A model generated the notes under the pieces. That model had not been told where the DNA came from, ran no database searches, and was given only the letters and a program-made list of their open reading frames with translations. Positions 41,740-53,800 of a stretch of DNA of 64,000 nt are shown here, piece by piece. The DNA lies in assembly GCF_020360975.1 (NCBI RefSeq), contig NW_025408672.1:3410001-3474000 (forward strand), read 5' to 3'. Numbering within the stretch: the first letter of the stretch is position 1; each line of letters starts with the position of its first letter. The position numbers and the translations under genes were made by a program. The stretch comes from Hirsutella rhossiliensis (Eukaryota; Ascomycota; Sordariomycetes; Hypocreales; Ophiocordycipitaceae).

Positions 41740-42699
41740 GTTTCAGCCCGATGTCCCGGCTGAGTATCTAATTATCATCTGAGAAGAGGAATGGTATCTG
41801 ATTGGCCAGTTCAGGTTTTCCTGCTGGGTCAGTATGCTGATCCTAGAAGGCGAACCCTGCAGTCGACACAGGTAAACCGAATGAAGAAAAGACCTGTCTG
41901 TACTTAGTACGTAATGAATACGAGCTGTGACATGCTGCAAGCTGCATGCAACTGCAGACGACAGCCCCGTCTGACGCGGGGTATGATATGTTACTCTAAC
42001 GCGCTTTACACGGTCAAAGTACAAGATCAACCACTAGCGCACCAGCCTCTGGTCCCCGACGACCCGAAAGTACTTGCCTGTTCCAGCATTCACCGGTGAC
42101 GATCGTTTTCTTGGCGCTTATACAGCGAGACATGAATGCGGGGCTAGGGATATGAGCCAAGTCGGACTAGATGGCACTATTTTCACATGTACCATTACAC
42201 GGTTACCAAGAAGCCTCACCATCTTTTACCTTGACTACTTTAGTGGTAGTAATAGTAGTATTGATTACCGTCTGGGGCAGCCATATAAGGGCAAAAGACG
42301 TGCTAGGCTAGAGAAGACTAGATACATAGAATATCCCGAGTACCTGGACTAAGGGCCGGGTGTAGCACCTAACCACTCCATCTAGCAATTCTGAGGCTCG
42401 AAGGCCGATCGGAAATTCGGGGCCCTTCCCTCGTCAGCGGTTCCAGGCACGGCAGTGAAAGAGTAATAGTAGTCAGTTTTTGGCCGAGGCCAGGTGACTG
42501 AGAGAGACCACGAAGTCATGGGCCGGCCGCAAGCCCCCTGAAGGGCCTACGGGTAGAAAAAAGAAAGGAAGTAGAGAGTGTAGGTATGTTAGTCGGGGGT
42601 TTGCCCTGGAGGGCGATTGTCTTCTCCCGCAGGAGTATTCGATCCGGGCCACTTCGTGGTCATGACAGTTGGCGAAGTCCCCGTGCCTACTCCTCGGAG
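41740..42699. other. No recognisable gene
   Basis: Short frames only, for example 42074-42352 (+), none resembling a family or carrying a signal peptide. The DNA next to 41740 probably belongs to the promoter of the cysteine-rich peptide gene. Confidence 0.3.
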
Positions 42700-42900
42700 G
42701 TCGAGCAGGGCATCAAACGGACGGCACCATGGAAGGCGGCGGGGGAAGACGGTTTGCCCCTGGGGCTACTAAAACGCCTGCGGTAAACCAGTCGCTATCT
42801 CTATCCTTGCATTGCTAGAGTAGTTAGGTTCAGTCTTTAAGAAGGAACGTGTTACTTTACGGTAGCGGGAAACATTCCTAGGCCAAATTTGTATGCAAAA
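42700..42900 (+). pseudogene. LINE reverse transcriptase scrap
   Basis: 'KRTAPWKAAGEDGLPLGLLKRL' at 42715-42780 is the N-terminal RT motif of fungal LINEs. The bases after it up to about 42900 can be read, with stops, as the following 'FK..RTV.LRKPGK' region. It is less similar to the LINE at 13834-18320 than an ordinary copy would be, so it comes from another family. Confidence 0.55.
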
Positions 42901-43175
42901 GAGTTTCCACATCTCGCCTCGGTACCTACAAAGGTCGGGGCCCCCCCTTCCTAGATGGAGGTGGCAGAGCAATCTGCACACACCAAGAGTCCATGCACGC
43001 ATCGGGATGGCTCCGGACAGTCAGGTTCGGACAGTCAGATTGCAGGGATTGTTGCGCTAAGCAAGGGTTAAAAACGATCGCGTCTTGGCTGCAGCCCAAA
43101 TAGGATAACTGTCAATTGCCCCTTGCCAGGTGCGCGTCGCCGTAAGAATCGCGCCCTTCAATTCATCAAGCTCGA

Positions 43176-45655
43176 TGGAGATCGCGGCGACGCGAAAGCA
43201 AACCCAAATGGAGATCCAGTACCGCGACACCCTCCTTGGCGACATCCGCTCCGCCTTCGACAAAGCTGTGGAAGCCCTGCCGCATGAGCATCTTCGCGCC
43301 CCCGTTACTGGTGACGAGGCGAACGACCCTGAGGGAGCCCTTCGCTGGTTCCAAGACTATGCCTTCACCCAGGGTTTCGCTCTCGTCACTACCAGCAAGG
43401 CATGCGACCGCCTCCGAGTGAGCTGCATCCATCATGGAAGAGGCACGCGAAACACGCGAAAGCTATCGGATACGGTCACAGAGGGAGGGGACCGAAAGAA
43501 GGAGCTCACCTACGTCAAGGCAAAGGACTGTCCCTACAGTCTTTATGTCTCCTACAAAACTATCCGGAGCGGAGGGGTAGAGGAGCGAAAGGGTTGGGTG
43601 GTCGGTTTCACCTACGCATGCCATACGCACCCGCCACTTCAAAATCCCTTCCATTACGCCTGCCATAGATCCCGTATCCCCGAGCGGGCCGCAGCAGTCG
43701 ATCTGGCCCTCGTGCATCGGACTGCCGGCCTGTCGGCGACTGAATCAACCCGGATTCTCGACCAACACGGCTTAGGCAATTGTCTTTCCGCAAAGGAGTT
43801 CTACAACCTGAGTCGGTCTGAAGGAAGACGCAGCAGTCAAGAAGCGCTTGACCTCTTGCTTACTTGTTTGGAGTTCGAAGACTTCCGCGTTCGTTGCTTC
43901 TTCAAATACCTTCTCGACGACCAAGGACGACGGACAGCGCGGGTACTCGAGCACCTGTTCTTCTGTTCTTCCGAGCAGATCCGCCTGGGTAGAAGATTCG
44001 TCAGCGGATTCCTCATGCAAACCGATGCGACGTTCAACACCAATTGCCTCCACCTGCCTTTATCTGTCATAGTGGGAATCACAAACACAGGCAAGACATT
44101 TCCTCTGGCTTTCGCCTTTATAACATCTGAATCAGCTGAAGCCTTCGAATTTGTGAATGCCCAATTGGCGGAACTGGTCTGGTACGATTGCCCACCACCT
44201 CAAGTCGTTCTCGGGGATCAAACCAAAGGGCTCGTTGCCGCGATGGCGGCGTCCCAAGCGAGAGCTGATCCTCAGGGTGAAGATGGGCAAATATTGCAGC
44301 TCTGTGAATGGCATGCCGCAGAGAACTTCAAGAAGCGATTGTTAGACTCGGGCAAATATACGAAGGAACGAAGGGAAGAGCTCCTTCGGTTCGTTTGGGA
44401 TTACATACAAGCTCCCGACGAGGCGCGACTTGAAGAACGGCGAGGCGAGCTGCTCGCAGAAATTCGGGAGCCGGAACGCCTCTATCTCAAGAATAATTGG
44501 CAACCGAAAGAGCGCCAATTTGTCCGAGCACACACACGACAGTACCCGAACCTCGGATGTAACAGCACACAGAGAAACGAAAGCTACCATGTCGTGGTCA
44601 AACAGTCTCTCAACAGGCAGCTTCCCCTGCAGGCATCTTGTCAAAAACTGGCCGAAAGCTTGAAGAAATTGACTCAAAAAATCACCGAAGACGAGGATCG
44701 GAGCAGGGCGGACGTCCCAAGGCTGTTGGACCGAGCTGCTTTTCGCCTTCTTATCGGGAAGGTTCCACACTATGTCCTGAGCAAACTAGCTCCGGAGTGG
44801 GAGGCAGCAAGGCCCTAAGGTGGGGCAAAACACCGAGATCGAGAAGGAGCGCGAGGCATTGGGCGCTCTGAACGAGCCCGGATGTCCTTCTGCGTGTGAG
44901 TTTCCACTCAGATATGGCCTGCCCTGTCGACACTGGCTGTACGAGGCTGTTGTTAGGTCCTGCGCTATCCCACTCAATCTTCTTCATCCACGCTGGTTGA
45001 TCGACGGTCCTGACGTGGTACGCGGCTGGACCATGTCTTATGAAAAGCAGGCAGCTCCTGAAGAAGCAGAAAACCCAGGGGACCGTTACCAAGATGGCGG
45101 TAGGAACATGGTTCTTCAATCGGGATTAGAGGTCGTTCAAGTACAGGAGCCTCGGCGGACAGCAGGCAGAGGAGTTCTCGAGACTCTTCCGCTTACAGAA
45201 TGACCGTCTAATAGCAGGTTTCTGGGCGCAGGTACAGTCAAGAGCTCTCCTACCCCCGGAATTGCCTGAAGCACTGCATCAGCCTGGCTTGAAGAGGTTC
45301 AAATCCCACGGTGGCACGAAAAGACGATTCATGACCGGCTGTGAGGCCGCAGAGCATGCTGCCGCTCGAGCGGACCGCGCCACTTCGGATTTGCCGAAGG
45401 AGTTGGCCAGCTTCCTGACCATTCGACGACTCCGTCCTCTCCTTTGGCAACTTCGCCACAACCTCTTCAGGAAACGGGACGTCGAAAACGGAGTACGAAG
45501 GCTATAGAGAAGGCGGCAGCTGCTACTGGGAAGTCTTCAGATAGAGTGGGAAGGGGTGAGAAACCGGATATGCCTAAGCCGCAGTGCAAGAAGCGGAAGG
45601 CTTCCAAGGAGGACGAAACGCAGTTGGAACTGCAGCAGCGGCCTATCCAGGATTG
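43176..45655 (+). pseudogene. MULE transposase, nearly complete
   Basis: A frame of over 540 codons (ATG at 43176, open to 44818) holds an N-terminal FAR1-type domain ('WFQDYAFTQGFALVTTSKACDRLRVSC'). The MULE core follows: 'SGFLMQTDATFNTN' (first Asp, near 44020), 'QVVLGDQTKGL' (second Asp, near 44205) and 'LCEWHAAENFKKRL' near 44305. The alignment continues in another frame from about 44818 with a SWIM-like 'CEFPLRYGLPCRHWLYE'. A long Lys/Arg-rich C-terminus ends near 45655, where the pogo 2 terminal repeat starts. One or two small indels separate it from an active gene. No terminal inverted repeats were found. Confidence 0.8.
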
Positions 45656-45662
45656 TATACTA

Positions 45663-45780
45663 CTAGGGGGGCCTCAAAGTCGGCCAATCCCCGTGACAGC
45701 TCCACAGTCACGGGGGGGCGGTTGACCTAGAAAAAGCTCGTTGACCTGGAAAAAAAGAAGTACATAAGAGCCCCGCCATT
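45663..45780 (+). repeat. pogo 2 terminal repeat with hairpin
   Basis: Starts CTAGGGGGGCC after TA (45661-45662), homologous to 37348-37460. The stem is CCCCGTGAC/GTCACGGGG (45689-45697 with 45707-45715) with a 9-base loop. Compared with the other copy the stem differs at base pairs 7 and 8, both compensated. Confidence 0.7.
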
Positions 45781-45957
45781 TTGCTAGAACTTAAAAGTAC
45801 CTCTCTTCCCGCGATAAGTGCAACACATGTTCGCTTTATTGCAAGCTAGTCATACATCACCATACTGCCTTTGAGGTGTTTTTGGTGTTTTGGCATCGAA
45901 TTGAGCTCTATTCGATTTCTTCTTCCTTCAGCCTCGAGCGCGTCTTATGATTCCTCT

Positions 45958-47389
45958 TCATCGCATCTCGATGCCGTCAGCTTCCAAGGAAAGCGTCTGA
46001 CGGCAAATAGCACGCTTATTTGCCTCCATCACCACTAATTCGGCTGCTTCCTTTACAATCTCGCGATCATAGTACTCCGGCCACATGATCGCCTTGCTTT
46101 GCCCTACGCCGCGGTTGTGTAGCTCGCGGAGAATCCTGTAGCTTGCGCACATCCACTCATTGCAATTGAGGTGTGCGCGCTTGTCGCCCTTGGCCCAGAG
46201 ACCTCTGATGTCTCGAATCCTCGCCTCTGTGATGCTAATCCTGACGTTGAAGCGTACCTTGCGAAGCCAGCGGCGTATATAGCCAGCTTCGTCGCGAACC
46301 TCCTTATTCCTGACTCTCTGTGCCTCCTCTTCTTGTGCCGCTTGTCTATTGTATTCGTCTCGGGCGACTCGAATTCTAGCGTCACCGACGCTTAATGGGC
46401 CGTATCTCGCTACAATAGTTGTCTGTTGCTGGAGACTGGAGCGCTTGGCTTGTTTCTCTTTTATCTTCGTCATCTCGGCCGTTGCGGTGATGCCGTTGAG
46501 AGCGAGGGTTTTGTCGGCTTTCCGCGCCTTCTCATAGACGTATGTGACGGAGGGAGTCAACGGCATGTGGGAGTCAACTGATGTGGCTAGACGAAGCTGT
46601 ACGTAGGCGTGATACCTCTGAATCGTAGAGAGGTTGAGTCTCGGCGTTGAAACATTGTTCCAGTTGAATCGTTGAATCGAGGGCGGCGTGTGTGGCGATG
46701 GTGTTGATGGTCTTGCTGCCTGAGGCCCGCCCTGAGGCTCGCTTTCGATCGAGCCCGGCAGGTCCTTAATAGCCACTTCTTCTGTGAGCGACGAGAGCGT
46801 GTCTTGAAGCTGAGAGAGCACGATCTCGGGACTGAATGGGAAGAGGCCACATTTCTGCCAAGATGAGAGAATTGTGTGCTTTTTGAAGGTGCGAGTGCGG
46901 ACCTCTTGAAGATGATATAGAAAATCGGACTTGTTAAAGTCATATGCCCCGTCAGCAATCTCACGATGTAGAACTTGTTGATGCCAGTGTTTGTATGACC
47001 TAAAAACGCCGACATCAAGAGGTTGAAGCTGATGTGTAAGATGGGGAGGCATTGGGAAGACCTTAATGTTGTGATCGAAGCAGAAGTGAACCATCTCTTC
47101 TGTATAGTGACTATCACAGCTATCCATAAGTAGAAGCCGCTTCTGAAGTGGATCAACTGGTCTCGTGTGTTTCTCGAAGTGTCTGATCCATTCAATCGCG
47201 ATGACATCGTTAATATACCCTTTTGGCTGGTTGAAATGATGGTATCGTCGTCAAGGCTGTTGCTAACCCAACGGGCAGGAATTTGGACCCCAGGGAGTAT
47301 CACAAACGAAGGAATGCAACTCCCAGCTGCAGAAATAGCCTCAATCGCTGTGACCGACACTGTATCGTGAGCGTCAGATAAAATAGGGG
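45958..47389 (-). pseudogene. pogo 2 transposase, catalytic and C-terminal part
   Basis: A frame of 389 codons (47127-45958) starts just at the second catalytic Asp ('LLLMDSCDSHYTEEM', partly in the upstream frame). It continues with 'FPMPPHLTHQLQPLDVGVFRSYKHWHQ' and a long, charged C-terminal region. Upstream, 47389-47130 in two frames gives 'VTAIEAISAAGSCIPSFVILPG' and the region around 'WIRHFEKHT'. The DNA-binding half is absent; at 47390 the hAT 2 element begins. One frame change sits near 47210. Confidence 0.8.
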
Positions 47390-50229
47390 CAGTGTGGCTA
47401 ACAGACAGACCGTCTGACAGACCGTCTGAAGGTGGTCTGACAGACCGCAGACCGACCGACCGCCAATTCTCATCAGACCGACCGACCGGAGCAGTCAGTC
47501 GGTCTGGGTGGTCTGAGTCGGTCTGACTGGACTGGTGTTCCCGTGATGCCATTGGTCCGTTCCGCCTTAAGGTAGCACCTACCTAATGTCAACAAGTTAC
47601 GCGTCTGCCCTGCCAATTTTCGCGTCTTCCCATCCATCTACGAGCTACAGTGTATCATACCGCGTCATTATGTCTTCTAGTAGGGATACGAGCCCCGTGT
47701 CGTCTGTACCGCAGTCATTTGCATCCCGTCCACATCCCACCCCAGTTAATGACAGTCATGAGGCTACGCCTGCCACGTCCGAGGCCAGAGCAGACGAGAC
47801 AGATGCTTCACAATGCGAATTTGACATTGATTGGGAGAACATCTGGCACGGCGGCAAACGACTTTTGGGTGCCAAAATGAGACCTCGTCACAAAAGGTCG
47901 TCGGCACAAAGATCAAAGAGTCGTGGATCTACAGATACGGCGCGAACTTGGAGCATAGCGGAGTACGTTACTGGCTTTGCAGAATCTGTCACGGGAAGAA
48001 GAACTATTCGACAGCGTTATACGCCTCCTCAGGGACGTCTCACGCCGCGAAGCACCTGCGTCGTCAGCACCAAATCACGGAATTCGGCGAGAGTCGTCCC
48101 GGATTGAAGACTCCGTTTACCTTGGCGGCTACGTCACCATCCTCTTCGTCCCTACCTTTATCTCGACAGGCCAGCCTAGGCTACCAGCTCGCCTCCCATT
48201 TCGACGAGAGGACATGGAAAGCTCGCTTTGTGGACTGGGTCATAGTGGAAGATGTCACCTTTCGACAAGCATCCAGCGAGCGGCTTGGGTGGCTCGTATC
48301 GAATGGAGGAGAGCTTGCAAGTCGGCTACTTCCGGAGCATCACACCACGATCTGCTCATGGATTCGTCAAGCCTTTGAACGCCGACAGCAAATTGTCTTT
48401 GATCTCGTCAAGAACGCGAAGAGCTCGGTTCACACCAGCTTTGATCTATGGACTGCTTCAAATGCGTTTAACTACGTCGGAATTGTCGGACATTTTGTTG
48501 GCAGTGAAGGCCAAAAACGCGATGTCCTTCTTGGACTTCCGCGCTTAGTCGGTCCACACTCCGGTGAGAATATCGCCGCCTATCTCAAGGAGGTAATCGA
48601 TCGATACGAGTTGGGGTCCAAGCTTGGATACTTCATGCTTGATAACGCCAAGAGCAACGATACCTGCCTAGAGACGCTTGCTAGGTGGTTTCAATGGATG
48701 TCAGCCGACGCCGCCTACGCTGTATAGGCCACGTTATCAACCTGGTTGTCCGAGCAGTTATTTTGGCTCCAACGTCAGTAAATTCGAGGCTGAGCTTCGT
48801 GGAGCTACATATGAGTTCAAGTTCGACATTTGGGCCAAGAAAGGAGCTATCGGCAGACTCCACAACATTGCCACCTACATTCGACGGACAGATCAGCGAC
48901 GACAGGGTCTTCGGCATTTGCAGACCGAGCTCGCTGGTGACGATCCTATTTTTACCCTGGAGATTGTTGTTGACGGCAAGACTCGCTGGAACTCTATATA
49001 CATGATGATCAAACGCGGTACGTTTCTCGTCCGAGGTTGCTTCCGTATTCTGAGTACTGACAACTTGTCGGCTTACACCAGCACTCGAACTGCGCTGCGC
49101 CATCGAGCTCTATCAATCTCGCTGGCAAAAGCCTAAGAATGACCCTGATCACCGTGACCTAACTAACGACTTCCTCAACGCTGGGGACTGGGTTGAATTA
49201 GAGCGTTTCTACGAGTTCTTGAAGCCGTTTTATATCCTGACGAAGACTATAGAGGGCAACGCCAGTAAGCCGGGGGCGGAGGGCGGCCACGGCGCTGTGT
49301 GGGAGACACTTAAAACCATGGACTACCTGTTCATGAAATTCAAGCAGGCCGCGGAGGATACTCAGTTCGAGGAGGCCTCCCATTTTAAGTCGGGAATTGA
49401 CTGTGGATGGGCGAAGCTTGAAGACTATTACGTCAAAACCGATAGGACACCTGTTTATCGGGCAGCTCTAGCACTGCACCCGTCGTATGGGTACGACTAC
49501 TTCGAACGACACTGGAAGAAGGCGATGAACAAGCCGCAATGGTATAGCGACATTCAGTCGGCTGTTGGTAGCCTATTCGATGAATACCGGAGGCAGACTG
49601 AAGTTGAAACTCAGGCTCAAGCTGGGTTTTGGAAGACGAATCCGAGGAAGTCGACGCTGACAATGACTACAGCTCGTTTGGAAAGAGATCGATTAGCTCG
49701 TTAAACACACAGCGGAAGAAGGTCAAGGCAGTGAGTGAGCTTGACTTATTCCAGACCAGGCCAATTTACGCCCAAGATCTTGACGTTGCAAACCCTCTTG
49801 AATGGTGGAGCCGGCATCAACTGGAATACCCAGTCTTGTATCGAATGGCGCTAGATCTGTTCTCAATTCCTGGCATGAGTGCTGAATGTGAGAGAGTGTT
49901 TAGCCAGACAAAGAAGATGATCACAGACGAGCGCAATCAGCTATCGCCTGAAATAGTCGAGGCTGATCAGCTTCAAAAGCAGTGGCTAATGAGAGGGTTG
50001 GTAGCTTAGTAGGTGTCTATAATGAAAGAAAAGGTATTTTTGGTCTGTGGTTATTTGATAATACCCCATACCGTAGCACCACGGAATCAGTCAATCAGAC
50101 CATCAGACCATCAGACCGACCGGCCCTCCAACCCAGACAGACCTAGACCGACAGACCGACAGCCACGGCAAACCCAGACCGACAGACCGAAGGGGCCGGT
50201 CTAGGTCTGTCGGTTTGTTAGCCACACTG
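47390..50229 (+). mobile_element. hAT transposon 2 (2.84 kb) nested in pogo 2
   Basis: The ends are CAGTGTGGCTAACA at 47390 and its reverse complement, ending CACTG, at 50229. Both ends are packed with subterminal repeats containing CAGACCG or CGGTCTG (47400-47530 and 50090-50215). The flanks AATAGGGG (47382-47389) and GTTAGAGG (50230-50237) agree at five of eight positions. The pogo sequence on the left does not continue on the right. Confidence 0.85.
47670..50009 (+). pseudogene. hAT 2 transposase, few lesions
   Basis: The likely start is the ATG at 47670. The order is a Ser/Pro-rich N-terminus, then a BED finger ('YWLCRICHGKKN...HLRRQH', 47965-48075). The catalytic region follows with 'TSFDLWTASN' near 48435 and 'GYFMLDNAKSNDT' near 48625. 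A helical insert is continuous to 49704 through an intron at 49018-49081 (GTACGTTT...ACACCAG). The C-terminal dimerisation domain is at 49800-49990, with 'YPVLYRMALDLFSIPGMSAECERVFS'. Frame changes lie near 47870, 48690, 48775 and 49640. All domains are present, so it decayed recently by small indels. Confidence 0.8.
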
Positions 50230-50350
50230 GTTAGAGGAGGTGATGGAGTCGGAGACGGAGACAGCTTCGGTGATTGAGGTCAACGTATCTGGGCCTCCGC
50301 AGCGCACCACGCGACAGGGTCGCGTCATAAAAAGACCAAGAACCAATTAG
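50230..50350 (+). pseudogene. C-terminal scrap of an unidentified transposase
   Basis: The frame ends with '...PPQRTTRQGRVIKRPRTN' and a stop at about 50350, a basic tail like those of several fungal transposases. It is directly outside hAT 2 and unrelated to the pogo coding DNA on the other side. Confidence 0.3.
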
Positions 50351-50880
50351 TGTGTTCAATTCTCATTCAAATGATGTATCTTTTATATTTATATGTCCAT
50401 AGTTCGCCGAAATATGAGCAGTTCAAAAATCAGATTTTTGGTGAGGTTTGTCTCATTTGGCGGAGCATAAGGGGGGGGTGAGCAGAAGGGGGGGTAAGCA
50501 TGGTAAAATACTTCGAACACCCGTTAAGTTGCCAAGGCAAGGGGCTTAACGGCTGAATATCCAGCCCGAAGGGTGAACATCGTATTCCTGCAATTCAACT
50601 TTCCTAGGGGGGGACCCCCTAGAACCCCCCTTTCGCCTGCGGCGGCCATCCAGCTGTTTAAACCGCTCCTTGACTGGCCCAATCTAACTATATACCCTAT
50701 ATCGAACCTCCCCCTTCCCTGTAGCTTATAGGAAGACGTCGTTTAGTCAAGGTAGAGTGGTGGATACGGTGCATCGCTCAGCTGTTGACCCTGACGCCGT
50801 TGTTGGTCAGCGAGGCGCATCTTCATCCCTGCTTTAGCCTTTGTAGTTAGCCGTAAACGCAGCATGTAGGGGAGACAGGC
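50351..50880. other. Non-coding DNA with G-runs and an 8-bp hairpin; possible Helitron 3' end
   Basis: Contains two G7-8 runs near 50470-50500 and a hairpin CTAGGGGG/CCCCCTAG with a 3-base loop at 50604-50622. Helitrons end in a short hairpin followed by CTRR. On the minus strand this hairpin lies 260 bases after the Rep/helicase stop and itself ends CTAG, so it is a candidate terminus only. Confidence 0.3.
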
Positions 50881-53800
50881 TTATAAACCTTCCGTCGGCG
50901 TGTGGTTATAGAGGCTCTGACGATCGAAAGGCGCCTCAAGGAGTAAGCCTTGCAGCGACGTAACCCGTGAGACAGCAACATAGCTAATACCGGCCTGGAA
51001 GTCGCGTGTAGCGAGATCAGTAACTATTTGCTCCTTCGTTAGGCTCTGGCATTTGTGAACAGTGATAGCAAATGCCACCATCAGGGGAAACTGCGTGCGA
51101 GCGCAGGTCTCGTTGCCCATAAGGAAATCACGCCTGACTGGGAGGATGGGTGAGATTTTCCTGCCCTCGTTAGTTGTTAGATATGGCGGTCCGTCGTAGC
51201 TATCAAAGTCCACCATAATAACGGCCGGGGGATCTTCCAATGGTTCGGCGCCTGGGTTCCAGGCGATATCGTATACAGTACCCTGGGCACCGTTAACTAG
51301 GCCAGCTGGCTGCCATAGGTTAGTAGTGAGCATTACCCTGGCGCCCTTAGCAACAGGGAACTTGTTAGATAGATTGCCAGCATTGTCGCTTGGTGCCTGC
51401 CCCGCGCCCTTGCCCTGATTCTTTGCCTCCACCTGTATTGCCGGGGCGTTGAGATGCACCATATGCTCGTAATTGTATTCGTTGACCCGGGCCTGGTAGA
51501 ATACACCGCAAAGCGGCCCTGAAGCTGTCAACCTCGCTCTGCGTTAGCCTGGACTGTACCCGACTGCTAAGGAGGTTCCAGGACGGTATGGATAACTTGA
51601 CTTCACGCAGTTCCTGCAACGCCCGACGGAACTGAGCCTGATCATCACCAGCCTGGCGCTGTACCGTGGTCAGGAAGACGGTGCGGTCAAATAACCGGTA
51701 GGCCACCTGCCCTCCTTTCCAACGAAGACAGGCTGGTGCTAGTCGAATACAGGGCTTTTGCCGGACTGGTGGTAACTGGAAGAAATCGCCCACAAGCAAG
51801 ACGCTCACACCACCAAAGAACTCGAGGCTACGCTGTGGAAAGGCCTGTCGCAGACGGGAATCGATCCGCGCGAGCTGCTCAATCCCCAGCATGCTCTTTT
51901 CATCGATCACGAGGTATTTGACGTGCCGTAGGCGGGACTGAAGGGCGGCTGCGTCGGCTGGGGAAGGTCGGTAAAGCACCACCTACTGGGAGGCGTAGCA
52001 ATGAATGAATGGTGCTGCCCTGTATCTGGTTACTCGCAACGCCTGTTGGCGCTACGCGGCAAATAGGGCTAGGATTCGGTAGAGCGGCCGCCTGAAGATG
52101 GGAGGAAAGCACCTTGATAAGGAACGACTTGCCGGTGCCACCACCACCATCAACGTGGAGAAGGATTTGAGTGGGATTTCGCGCCTGGAAGTGGCCCATG
52201 AATGTGTCGTACACGAGCCGTTGTTGTGGATTCAGCGTATTACGCCATTGAGGGCCAAGGACCTCCACATCGTTGGCCATGGGGTGGCTAGCGATAAGGT
52301 CCTTCCAGTAGCCATCTTGAAGTTCCGGATATGAACCCACATGCCGTGTCCAGTCGTAATTGACGTCGATATCGCGGCGGCCAAGAAGGTCAAGATCTTC
52401 CTGGGTAAGGGGGTGGTCAGGTAAAAGGGCAGCGAGGCGAATCCAGTCTTCGTCATCAAATTCTTCCCCCACAGGCAGAGCCTCATATTGATCATCTTGA
52501 GGCTGTAATCGAGCCTCTTTTGGCTGGCCGTAATGGTCATCACCATGATTGTGATGCTGCCAACAATAGGAGAAGGCCTGAACGTGGGAACTAAAAGCCT
52601 GGCCGTCGAAAGTGAGGAGCTCATCAAGCCGGCGATGTGGGTGATTTAATGTCAGCTTTACACGGCAATAATCTGGCCACTGCTGGCCTTCTGGAGCAGC
52701 CTGATAGCGAGGAAAGTAAACCAACACACGGGCCTGCCGTTAACGTTGCCTGGCCGCCATTGCTTCCATGCGGAAGGGTCTCTAGAGCGGAAATTCCAGT
52801 GTTTGAGGAAGGAAACGTAGGTCAGGTCCTTCAGGGCTTCCGGGCGCTGACCGTACTTTTCGTAGACGTTGGGGCCTCGTCAACCTCATCGCCGTCAATG
52901 CGTAAGGAGCGGGAATGTCTGTCAGGATGACGGCAGTCAACGTATAGGCAGATTCGTGAGCCCTCCTGTAACGGCAGGCCGAGGAGTAAGTGGCTAACCT
53001 CCTGCTTCGAGTAATCCCGTTCAGCAACTAGCTGATTCAGGAGCTTTGACGTGAAAGAAATCAGGGGGTTGTGGTCCTTGACCCGGGGCATCAGCGCCTT
53101 CCCAATCTGGGCAAAAGACTCGCTCTTCTTTTCTGACTTGGAGCAGTATTTGGCTGCGTAATCGATCACCTGCTGGAGGCTCGTGCAGGGAGAGACATCT
53201 GTATTGGCTAGCCATGCAACGGTAAGCAAGCGGTTGTAGTGGTTAATCTGGCCATCGTTCCTCTCACCCCTAAAGGTCCAGTGCTTGGAGTGAGGCAACT
53301 TGTCAAGGGAGGCTAGTAGGCGCTGTCCGTGAGGAAACCCAAATCGGCACTCTACCTGCTTGGTATGCTTATTGCGCTGCATACAGTAGTTGTTGCAGCG
53401 GTGGCGTTGCACGCGGTTGACTACCATCGATAGGAACTGAACGGTAAGGGCTGCTCCAATAGATTGCTGATCAGGATTCCCTTCCCAGGAGCCTGTATTC
53501 GATGAGGCTCTGGGTTAACGGCAGATACGTGATATCCCCAGATACGGGCAAATCGCTCCCGGGATCGATTATCGTCAGGATCCAAGTCTGGGTGGCCACT
53601 TAACCAATATAGGCCATGGTGGTGACTGGACCCCTGCCCTGCCACTCATAGCGGCCCCAAAGTCCGTTAGGTTGAACTTCTGCTTCAGGACAATAGTCGT
53701 AAGAAGCGTATAACGCTTGTAGAAGTGGTAGGCGGCGATGTGGGCGTTGTCTCGCAGTAGTTGCCGGGACAGGACCATGCGCGCCGCCTCAGGAGCTGCT

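Noticed and set aside
42074..42352. Plus-strand ORF of 92 codons
   Set aside because: No similarity, no signal peptide or domain; length is within chance expectation.
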